In this document: one piece after another, positions 31,190 through 38,990 of the stretch
Layout: every line of letters starts with the position of its first letter
How positions within the stretch are numbered: position 1 is the first letter of the stretch
Assembly (NCBI RefSeq): GCF_003987175.1
Contig: NZ_PIPM01000004.1
Span: forward strand, 1-64,000
Source: Aliidiomarina sanyensis
GTDB lineage: Bacteria; Pseudomonadota; Gammaproteobacteria; Enterobacterales; Alteromonadaceae
DNA: 64,000 bases
Reading direction: 5' to 3'
Notes under the pieces: model-generated
The model's database searches: none
The model's input: only the letters and a program-made list of their open reading frames with translations
What the model was told of the DNA's origin: nothing
Position numbers and translations under genes: made by a program

Positions 31190-31462
31190 ATGCTTAAAAT
31201 CGTTTCTGCCCTTGGATGTATGGTGATTCTTGGACTTGCATTGACGCATTTCGCGCAAGTACCGGACAGCGCAGAGGGCTGTGAGCACGATATGCATTCG
31301 ACGCCCGCATCGATGACAAATGGCTCATGCCAAAAAACCGTAAATTGGCGCGCGTGGGCGAGTGGGAAAAGCCGATCAACCCAGTTTCACTTTCTTGATT
31401 TACTCGAGTTGACACTCGGTCAGCGTGATCGCCAACCGCAACGCCCACCAACAACGCACTGA
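31190..31462 (+). CDS. Small secreted or membrane-anchored protein of unknown function
   Basis: I do not recognise this gene. From ATG 31190 the 90-residue frame has an N-terminal hydrophobic stretch (MLKIVSALGCMVILGLALTH), then a polar part with two cysteines (GCEHDM and NGSC) and an Arg/Gln/Pro-rich tail. It may be a signal anchor or a signal peptide. The ribosome-binding site is weak and the frame can also start at TTG 31160. It lies 20 bases before a DUF2970 gene in the same direction, so the two may form a small operon. A 6-bp inverted repeat, ATGCCT/AGGCAT (31144-31160), lies just upstream. Confidence 0.4.
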   Translation: MLKIVSALGCMVILGLALTHFAQVPDSAEGCEHDMHSTPASMTNGSCQKTVNWRAWASGKSRSTQFHFLDLLELTLGQRDRQPQRPPTTH

Positions 31463-31482
31463 AAACGCTTGAGGTTTACACG

Positions 31483-31692
31483 ATGACCGATTCAGAACAA
31501 AAACCAGGATTGTTCGCTGTTGTAATGAGCGTGCTCGCCGCGATGTTTGGCGTGCAAACGGAAGCAAATCGCAAACGTGACTTCTCGCAAGGACACCCCC
31601 TTGCTTACATTATCGTCTTTATCCTCATTCTCGTGCTTTTTGTGCTGTCGGTCGCCGCACTCGTCCGGCTCGTTATGCACCTCACAAGCTAA
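31483..31692 (+). CDS. DUF2970 small membrane protein
   Basis: The 69-residue protein matches DUF2970: an N-terminal segment, SVLAAMFGVQTEANRKRDFSQG (15-36), then a single strong transmembrane helix (about 39-66, LAYIIVFILILVLFVLSVAALV). The function of the family is unknown. GAGG lies eight bases before the ATG. It follows the small hydrophobic gene after 20 bases and is convergent with prlC, whose stop is 59 bases away. Confidence 0.8.
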   Translation: MTDSEQKPGLFAVVMSVLAAMFGVQTEANRKRDFSQGHPLAYIIVFILILVLFVLSVAALVRLVMHLTS

Positions 31693-31750
31693 GGGCCGAA
31701 TGCCTAAAGCACTCGGCCATGTCGTTCGGTATCCTTTGACCCATCAAACC

Positions 31751-33796
31751 CTAGGCAGCAATTCCTGAGTGTCGGAGCAGCGCACTGATGTCCGGTTGAC
31801 GGCCTCGGAAGTCGGTAAATAAAACCATCGCATCCTGACTGCCGCCTTTCTCAAGAATCTTCTGCAGAAAATCTTGTCCGGTTTGTGGATTAAAGATTCC
31901 CTCTTCCTCAAACCGTGCATAGGCGTCCGCCGAGAGGACTTCCGCCCATTTGTAGCTGTAGTAACCCGCCGCATATCCGCCAGCAAAAATATGTCCGAAA
32001 CTGTGTTGGAATCGGTTGTAGTGTGGGGGCTGGAAAACGGCAACTTGTTGGCGCACTTCATCAAGGATTGCCTGCACACGTGCCCCGGATTCTGCTGAGA
32101 ACTCCTGATGAATACGCATATCAAACAGCGAGAATTCAAGCTGACGGACCATTTGCATTGCTGCTTGAAAATTCCGTGCAGCGAGCATTTTATCGAGTAA
32201 CTCGTTTGGCAAGGGCTCTCCGGTTTCAAAATGTCCGGAGATAAACGCCAGCGCCTCGGGCTCCCAACACCAATTCTCGAGGAACTGACTCGGTAACTCG
32301 ACCGCGTCCCACTCGACCCCATTAATTCCAGAAACGCCTGCCACATCAATCTGGGTGAGCATATGGTGTAAGCCATGACCGAATTCGTGAAATAACGTAA
32401 TCACTTCATCATGGGTAAATAGCGCCGGCTTATCACCAACGGGCTTGTTAAAGTTACACGTTAAATAGGCTAACGGCTTCTGAAGCTGCCCATCCGGCAA
32501 GCGTCGACGCACAGCACAATCGGCCATCCATGCACCACCCCGCTTCTTCGCTCGCGCATACAAATCAAGGTAGAACCCAGCTCGCAACTCATTCTGGGCA
32601 TCGTAAATTTCGAAATAGCGCACATGGGGGTGCCAGGTGTCCGCTTCCGCTTCTTGAATTCGGATAGAAAAGAGCTTCTCCGCTACTTTGAATAACCCAG
32701 AAACCACCCGGTCCTCCGGGAAGTATGGGCGTAATTGCTCATCGGAGATCGCATACGAAGATTGCTTCAACTTCTCAGCATAATAGGCCACGTCCCAAGC
32801 TTCGAGGTTATCCACTCCATGTTCTTTTTGGGCGAAGTCCGCAATTTCGGCAAACTCGCGTTTTGCTTGGGGTAAGGAACGCGCGGCAAGGTCCTCCAAA
32901 AAGCCCATCACTTGCTGAGGACTGTCTGCCATTTTGGTGGCCAAGGACACCTCCGCATAATTCTGAAATCCGAGCAACTGGGCCAGTTCATGCCGCAATG
33001 CAAGGGTTTCATCGATGATGGCAGAGTTATCGAACTTTCCTGCATCGGGGCCTTGGTCCGAGGCGCGGGTGATATAGGCATACTGCATTTCGCGACGCAG
33101 TTCACGGTCGTCCGCATACATCATAACCGGCAAATAGCTTGGAATATCAAGGGTAAATACCCAGCCAGAAAGTTCACGTTCCTCAGCTGCCTCGCGGGCA
33201 CTTGCGACGGCACTCTCCGGCAGGCCACTCAAGCGCGCCTTATCAGTCACATGACAGAACCAACTTTGCGTCGCATCAAGCAGTTGGTTGCTGAATTGAG
33301 AGCCAAGTTGCGACAAACGGCTTTGAATCTCGCCATAGCGTTTCTTCTGCTCGGGGGGCAAGTTCACGCCAGACAGTTCAAAATCACGGAGAGTGTCCGT
33401 GATAACCCGTTGCTGCGGACCACTCAACGCTGCAAAATCAGGTGAGTCGGCAATTTTTCTGTAGGCGTTATACAATCCCTCGTGTTGTCCAACCCAGGTC
33501 CCATATTCGGACAATAGCTCAAGGCATGCATCATGGGCTTCACGCAAATCGTCCTGGCTAACGACGGAGTTCATGTGGGAAATGGGCGACCAGATCCGCG
33601 TCAGGCGATCGTCTGCTTGCTCAAGGGGGGCGACAACCGTTTCCCACGTTGGCTCACTCACCTGCACAACCGCCTCGATCGTCGTACGGCATTCTTGAAT
33701 GGCTTTTTCGACTGCAGGTTTAACGTGCTCAGCGCGAATCGAGCGAAACGGAGGATGATAAAAAGGCGTCAAGAGCGGATTGTTCTGAGTCTGCAT
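31751..33796 (-). CDS. prlC: Oligopeptidase A (M3 metallopeptidase)
   Basis: OpdA/PrlC is a cytoplasmic zinc endopeptidase that degrades signal peptides and other short peptides. The 681-residue protein matches the M3 family. The zinc motif HEFGHGLHH is present (HExxH type, with the third ligand in the downstream EWDAVELPSQFLENW segment). No signal peptide is seen. It lies downstream of a GGDEF gene on the same strand, separated by 101 bases. The pairing of prlC with gor known from E. coli is not direct here (gor is at 43.4-44.7 kb). Confidence 0.95.
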   Translation of the reverse strand: MQTQNNPLLTPFYHPPFRSIRAEHVKPAVEKAIQECRTTIEAVVQVSEPTWETVVAPLEQADDRLTRIWSPISHMNSVVSQDDLREAHDACLELLSEYGTWVGQHEGLYNAYRKIADSPDFAALSGPQQRVITDTLRDFELSGVNLPPEQKKRYGEIQSRLSQLGSQFSNQLLDATQSWFCHVTDKARLSGLPESAVASAREAAEERELSGWVFTLDIPSYLPVMMYADDRELRREMQYAYITRASDQGPDAGKFDNSAIIDETLALRHELAQLLGFQNYAEVSLATKMADSPQQVMGFLEDLAARSLPQAKREFAEIADFAQKEHGVDNLEAWDVAYYAEKLKQSSYAISDEQLRPYFPEDRVVSGLFKVAEKLFSIRIQEAEADTWHPHVRYFEIYDAQNELRAGFYLDLYARAKKRGGAWMADCAVRRRLPDGQLQKPLAYLTCNFNKPVGDKPALFTHDEVITLFHEFGHGLHHMLTQIDVAGVSGINGVEWDAVELPSQFLENWCWEPEALAFISGHFETGEPLPNELLDKMLAARNFQAAMQMVRQLEFSLFDMRIHQEFSAESGARVQAILDEVRQQVAVFQPPHYNRFQHSFGHIFAGGYAAGYYSYKWAEVLSADAYARFEEEGIFNPQTGQDFLQKILEKGGSQDAMVLFTDFRGRQPDISALLRHSGIAA

Positions 33797-33897
33797 AGCA
33801 ATTCAACCTACTTCTTTTTCATGGAGTGAGCGTCAGTACATGACCAACATTACGTATGAAAGTGAGGTGGGGGTTCAGTCCGCTAATATCAAGGGAT

Positions 33898-36006
33898 TTA
33901 GTTGACTTTAGGACCGTGTAAAACGGTGTACTCAACCATGTCTTCCTCAATAGCTTTAGCCAAGTCTGTCTCCAACAAAGGCTGGACTTGCTCAAAAGGA
34001 ACTTTGAGACCCATAATGCCATAGGCTTGGTTCCGCCCGTGTACTTTACCGATATACAAAGCCATATCCGCAATCTGCAACGCCCGCTCCCAATTCACCT
34101 CTTCCTCCGGGACACCGGCAAACGGGAGCGTCACAAATCCAGCCGTTGCCGTCACCGGAATTGCACGGCCCTCAAAGTGCACTGGCTGCTCAGCAATTGC
34201 GTCGAGAATGCGCGAGACAATACTCGGTAGCACCTTTGAATCGCTATTACGCAGAACAATAAGAAACTCTTCACCACCCCACCGAACAACGAGATCTGAA
34301 GATCGTGCAAGTCCCTGTAAGCGCTGACTCAGCTCTTTAAGCACTTCATCACCGGCTGCGTGCCCAAAATTATCATTGATGCGTTTAAAGAAATCGATAT
34401 CGAGCAAAATAAGCGCGTCTGGATGTTCTCCGAGCTTAACTCGACGGTCGGCCTTTTCAGCGGGGTTACGCTTTTGCATTTGTTCTTGCAGGGCACGGCG
34501 ATTGAGTAAATGCGTTAGCGGATCGCGCATGGAGTGGAACTCTAGCTGCTTGTTGACCACCTTCAAGCGCAAATTAGCACGACGAGCCATCCGGTAGAGC
34601 ATGATCATAATAATCAAACCGAAGACTACCACCACACCGAATAATATAAAGATCTGACGTTGCAATGCCGCATTCTCAATCACGCGTTCTTGGAGTGCAT
34701 TGCGCTGTTCCAGCAACTCGATTTGTTGCGCTTGCTCCCGGGCTTCGAAGCGCACCTGCATTTCAGAGATACTTTTCTCGCGTTCCGCTTGGAAAACTTC
34801 CTCGCGTAACCGACGTTGTTCCAACAACGCTTGAGCTTGCTCTTGGTACATTCCAGCATGTTCATACAGCGTTGCGGTATGCTCCAATAGCTCTGCATAC
34901 TCAGCCGCCGAATAACGCGCTTGAAGGCGTGTGGCGTAAAATTCAACTTCCGCTATACCCGCCTCAATATCCCCTTGCATCACTTGAATGTAACCTAGGT
35001 TGTAACGCAACAGATCCGCCGTCTCCTCATCCCCCACCTCTTTAGCTAGCGCTAAGGCCTCCGTTAATTCAGTGTGCGCTTCCTCATAACGCTCCAAATG
35101 GATGTAAGCGCTGCCGATATTATTGCGACTCACCAAAACGATCCCGATCTCGCCAGCTTGTTCGGCTAAATCAATCGCTTGGCGATGCACCTCAATGGCA
35201 TCCTCATGCTGGTCCATTTGCGAGAACAAATAACCGCGGGCCAACAGCAATGACGCTGCTAAGCCTAGATAATCATTCTCAAGGGCTTCGCGTAACGCCC
35301 GTTCAGATACCTCAAGCGCTGCGGGATAATTACGCAAATCCGAGTAAATAAACGTGATTTGCTGTTGCAAGCTAATTCGGCGGGTTGCGGTGCGCTCGTT
35401 GTTTGTGTGGGAGAGCGCTTCTTGCGCTGCCAACGCGTGACTCAGAGCCCGCTCATACTGACTATTCGAGCGAAAAAGACCGGTAACCACCACATTTCCA
35501 TAGTACCGCACACGATGGTCGACAGCGTCCTCAAGATATTCACTTAATTGTTCCGCCACCACCAGTGCTCTGGCCGTTTCGCCCTGCCACGTGAGCAAAG
35601 CGACTTTATTCGCTAGAACTTCGACCCAGACGTCCGGATACGCATGGCGTTCCGCATACTCCATGAGGTCCTGAATGACCTGGATCGCCCCTTCAACGTC
35701 TCCGTCCTGAGCAATCGAGACTGCTTGGGTCGTCCAAGCGCGCACATAAGTTGTCGGCGCATTGGCGGTTTCAACCGCGCTCAAAATCGCATCGAGTTCA
35801 GCGCGGGCCGCTTCGCGATCACGCATGTTTAGATACGCATCAATCCGTTGCTCGAGCGCTGCATCAGTCCATGGAGAAGGAAACGGTTGACTGGAAACTG
35901 TCCCACTCGAAAAACATGCCAGAACGATAGCTAGCATCCAGACTGGGTGGGGGATGGCATTAAAAAACCGGTGGTTCTTGGGGACCGATGTCGCATGGCG
36001 GCTCAT
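33898..36006 (-). CDS. TPR-GGDEF diguanylate cyclase with inhibitory site
   Basis: It makes the second messenger c-di-GMP. The 702-residue protein has an N-terminal signal-like segment (to about 38), a long periplasmic region of TPR-like helical repeats (about 60-420), a coiled-coil stretch, one transmembrane helix near residue 460 (IFILFGVVVVFGLIIMI) and a C-terminal GGDEF domain starting at MRDPLTHLLNRRALQE. The active-site loop is intact, RWGGEEFLIVL (about 575), and the inhibitory I-site RSSD lies five residues before it, so product inhibition is expected. The other cyclase in this window has the same architecture. The ligand sensed by the periplasmic repeats is unknown. Confidence 0.9.
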   Translation of the reverse strand: MSRHATSVPKNHRFFNAIPHPVWMLAIVLACFSSGTVSSQPFPSPWTDAALEQRIDAYLNMRDREAARAELDAILSAVETANAPTTYVRAWTTQAVSIAQDGDVEGAIQVIQDLMEYAERHAYPDVWVEVLANKVALLTWQGETARALVVAEQLSEYLEDAVDHRVRYYGNVVVTGLFRSNSQYERALSHALAAQEALSHTNNERTATRRISLQQQITFIYSDLRNYPAALEVSERALREALENDYLGLAASLLLARGYLFSQMDQHEDAIEVHRQAIDLAEQAGEIGIVLVSRNNIGSAYIHLERYEEAHTELTEALALAKEVGDEETADLLRYNLGYIQVMQGDIEAGIAEVEFYATRLQARYSAAEYAELLEHTATLYEHAGMYQEQAQALLEQRRLREEVFQAEREKSISEMQVRFEAREQAQQIELLEQRNALQERVIENAALQRQIFILFGVVVVFGLIIMIMLYRMARRANLRLKVVNKQLEFHSMRDPLTHLLNRRALQEQMQKRNPAEKADRRVKLGEHPDALILLDIDFFKRINDNFGHAAGDEVLKELSQRLQGLARSSDLVVRWGGEEFLIVLRNSDSKVLPSIVSRILDAIAEQPVHFEGRAIPVTATAGFVTLPFAGVPEEEVNWERALQIADMALYIGKVHGRNQAYGIMGLKVPFEQVQPLLETDLAKAIEEDMVEYTVLHGPKVN

Positions 36007-36136
36007 GGGCAGCTCTCGTTATCATTGTTTTGTAACATTTATCAAAAAACGGTCGAAAATACTACGCATTGCATCACAAAATATAAACAATCGGTGTAGA
36101 CTGATAGATGAAAAATTCAGAGGGAGCCCTGCATAA

Positions 36137-37477
36137 ATGGAATCACATGAAATTGAACAATCCATTTGGCAATTTCTTGAAAGCGCGATCTTGACCACCG
36201 AGAACATACCGCAGGCCATTGTCATTGTGCTTGCCTTAGCCAGTGCTCTAACCACTCGTCGTTTACTGACCAAGACGCTGGGGCAGCGGGGCGAAGCAAG
36301 TTCTGGTATCCGTCGGATTGCGATTCGGTCCGCAGATCGATTGCTCTGGCCTATCAGTATGCTCGTGATTGTTGGCTTGGGACTTTTAGTGCTCAACGCC
36401 TTCGATATGAATTCCGCAGCGTTGAATGTGCTCCTCCCTCTCCTGCTGTCCTTTGCCGCGGTCCGGCTGATTGTCTATTTCTTGCGTAAAGGGATCCGAG
36501 GCGGCCCGCTGTTAAAAGCATCGGAAAATATAATTGCGGGTGTTATCTGGCTTATTTTGGGACTGCACTTGGTTGGGTTACTGCCCGACACCCTGGCTGC
36601 CCTCGATTCGATTGGTGCCAATATCGGCAACTTCCGACTGTCTTTGCTCTCGGGCTTGCAAATCGCCGTGCTGATTGTCGTCGCACTGACGTTGAGCGGT
36701 TGGGTGACGCACTTTATAGAGAAGCGTTTATCCACCTCCAACGTCATTACGCCAACAACCCGTGTTGGGCTGGTGAAGTTCATTAAGTTCGGCTTAATCA
36801 CCATTGCGATTCTTATCGTGCTTGGCAGCGTGGGCTTTGATTTATCGACTCTTGCTGTCTTTGGTGGTGCACTCGGGGTTGGTTTAGGTTTTGGTTTGCA
36901 GCGGATTGCGGCGAACTTTATCAGTGGTTTTATTCTGATTTTGGACCGTTCAGTGAAACCCGGAGACGTCATTTCGGTCGGTGAAACCGTCGGTCGCGTG
37001 CAGGAGCTGAAGTCTCGCTACATCGTCCTTCATGACCGAGATGGCGTGGATACGCTCATTCCGAATGAAAATTTGATCACTTCAGAAGTCATTAATTGGA
37101 GTTACGCGGATCGGATTGTCCGTTTACGGATCCCTGTCGATGTCAGCTATAGCACTAATCTCGATGAAGCCGTGAAGATCGTCAAAGGATGCGCGGATGC
37201 ATCTCCACGGGTTCTTTCAAGTCCCGAACCACAAGCTTGGGTTACCGATTTTGGCGACAATGGCATTACCATTCAACTGCGTGTATGGATTGCAGACCCC
37301 GAGAACGGCTTCGAAAATGTACGCTCGCCCATTCGTCTTGCCATCTGGCGTGCATTCAAAGAGCACAACATTACCATTCCGTTCCCGCAGCGCGATCTTC
37401 ATCTTCAATCGATGTCTGATGAGATGCTTACAACGCTGAGTAAACTGAATGCTGGTTCCGCCAAGAAAGACGACTAG
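36137..37477 (+). CDS. MscS-family mechanosensitive ion channel
   Basis: A channel that opens under membrane tension to release solutes during osmotic downshock. The 446-residue protein has about five predicted transmembrane segments, ending in the pore helix GALGVGLGFGLQRIAANFISG (about 248-268, split here only by small residues), then the beta domain (VKPGDVISVGETVGRVQEL) and a C-terminal alpha-beta domain (VDVSYSTNLDEAVKIVKG). It is larger than E. coli MscS (286), with extra N-terminal helices as in YbdG/YnaI-type channels. It is convergent with the amidohydrolase gene: their ends overlap by four bases. Confidence 0.92.
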   Translation: MESHEIEQSIWQFLESAILTTENIPQAIVIVLALASALTTRRLLTKTLGQRGEASSGIRRIAIRSADRLLWPISMLVIVGLGLLVLNAFDMNSAALNVLLPLLLSFAAVRLIVYFLRKGIRGGPLLKASENIIAGVIWLILGLHLVGLLPDTLAALDSIGANIGNFRLSLLSGLQIAVLIVVALTLSGWVTHFIEKRLSTSNVITPTTRVGLVKFIKFGLITIAILIVLGSVGFDLSTLAVFGGALGVGLGFGLQRIAANFISGFILILDRSVKPGDVISVGETVGRVQELKSRYIVLHDRDGVDTLIPNENLITSEVINWSYADRIVRLRIPVDVSYSTNLDEAVKIVKGCADASPRVLSSPEPQAWVTDFGDNGITIQLRVWIADPENGFENVRSPIRLAIWRAFKEHNITIPFPQRDLHLQSMSDEMLTTLSKLNAGSAKKDD

Positions 37478-38898
37478 TTGGCACGACGACGCGCCTCATC
37501 GGCAAAAAATGGTTGGGCTGAATCCGGAAATGCGGCTGGATTCGCCTGACCATTTTCTTTGTAAATGACCCCCTCTTTCATGACAAAATCAACACGCTGA
37601 AGCAAGTTGATGTAACGCAAGACATCGCCACGCACCGCAATGATGTCGGCAACTTTTCCCTCACTCACGGTTCCAAAGCGGTCACTTACGCCCATCATGA
37701 CGGCGGGCCAATAGGTCGCAGCACGAATGGTTTCGTATGGGTCCCAGTCCATTTCATCAACCCAAAACGCCATCTCATTCCACGTAGCGCTGCAATGAAA
37801 TTTCATCGGGATACCTGAGTCCGTGCCCACCAACAAAGTCACACCGGATTCCTTGAGCTGTGCAAGCTTATTTTTTAACGTGACGCGCCGCAGCGGCATC
37901 AGCTGGGTGTAGCTGAGCTGTCCCGGGTGCGCGAGAGACGCGCGAATATCAGCCACCGTGTCGTCCGCTAAGCCAAAGTGCCAACAAGGATCATCCAGTA
38001 CCGTTGGATTCCGTACCACATTTTCGTAATTCCACAGCACTTCTACCGTGGGGGTCCAAAACAGAAGCCCCGAAAATATCCCGGTGGCCGTGCGCTCTTT
38101 CAATGCCTCTAAAACGTCGGCAGGATATCCTGGAGCAGTCGTAAGACCCGTATGCTCAAAGTTATCGACACCGAGTTCAAGCCCGACGCGTATCTCATTG
38201 GGCCGGTGGGCATGAGCCACGACGACCATGCCATGGGCGTGAGCCCGTTCCACAATGGCCTTCGCGACCGCGAATTCCATCTCGTCATGTTCAATCAATT
38301 TGATAATGTCCATTCCGGCCGCGTGAAGACGGTCAACTTTCTCATGCGCTTCCTCAACGGAGCGCACTGCCCAACGATAGGCGGCCTGCCAATCATCAAC
38401 GTCATGTTGTAAAAAGGGACCCGAGGTGTACAAATGAGGGCCCGCAACCTCACCTGCTTGAATGGCGCGTTTGATGTGAATGGATGCTTCAAGCGGTGCG
38501 CCCAAATCCCGTGCACTCGTCACACCAGCAAGGAGAAGCTGCATTGCGGCCGCCGGCATGATTTCAGACTCGAAGCGATCGGCATAGGCCGACTGCCAGT
38601 GCACATAATCAGAATGCCCAACCAACTGGAGATGCGCATGACTTTCCCACAGACCGGGCAGCACATCATGCCCCCACATGGGGACCGTGCGGTATCCCTC
38701 AGGGACGCTCAACGAGTCGACCGTGCCAATTTGTTGAATGATGCCATCCTCTATCAGGATTACGCTGCGTAGGAGCGGTTCACCAACATAACCGTCTAAC
38801 AAACGACCACCGACCAGAGCGAGTCGCTCCGCGGATGCCGGAAAGATAGGGCTAAGCCCGAAGATCATGATGAGTGCGAAAACTGAGAACTTAGGCAT
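37474..38898 (-). CDS. Exported metal-dependent amidohydrolase
   Basis: It belongs to the amidohydrolase superfamily, imidazolonepropionase/prolidase-like branch. The metal-site residues appear in order: HxH in LWESHAH (His87, His89), Lys200 (DIIKLIEH, probably carboxylated), His229 (VVVAHAH), His249 (NFEHTG) and Asp360 (LVGTDSGIP). It has a signal peptide (MPKFSVFALIMIFGLSPIFPASA), so it acts in the periplasm or outside. The composite beta domain at both ends (RLALVGGRLLDG and VADIIAVRGD) fits. The substrate, possibly a dipeptide or an organophosphate-like ester, cannot be told. It runs convergent with the MscS gene and downstream of the second cyclase. Confidence 0.88.
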   Translation of the reverse strand: MPKFSVFALIMIFGLSPIFPASAERLALVGGRLLDGYVGEPLLRSVILIEDGIIQQIGTVDSLSVPEGYRTVPMWGHDVLPGLWESHAHLQLVGHSDYVHWQSAYADRFESEIMPAAAMQLLLAGVTSARDLGAPLEASIHIKRAIQAGEVAGPHLYTSGPFLQHDVDDWQAAYRWAVRSVEEAHEKVDRLHAAGMDIIKLIEHDEMEFAVAKAIVERAHAHGMVVVAHAHRPNEIRVGLELGVDNFEHTGLTTAPGYPADVLEALKERTATGIFSGLLFWTPTVEVLWNYENVVRNPTVLDDPCWHFGLADDTVADIRASLAHPGQLSYTQLMPLRRVTLKNKLAQLKESGVTLLVGTDSGIPMKFHCSATWNEMAFWVDEMDWDPYETIRAATYWPAVMMGVSDRFGTVSEGKVADIIAVRGDVLRYINLLQRVDFVMKEGVIYKENGQANPAAFPDSAQPFFADEARRRAN

Positions 38899-38990
38899 GT
38901 GGCGGTCTCCAAGTTAAATCAATTTCAGCATGGAGTGAAACCACGGATGACGCAAGCACAGGCCGGCAAAAGTCGCTCGAACGTGTATTT

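Noticed and set aside
31744-32376. Minus-strand 210-codon frame within prlC
   Set aside because: A shifted frame over the 3' part of the clear M3 peptidase gene; it has no recognisable domain.
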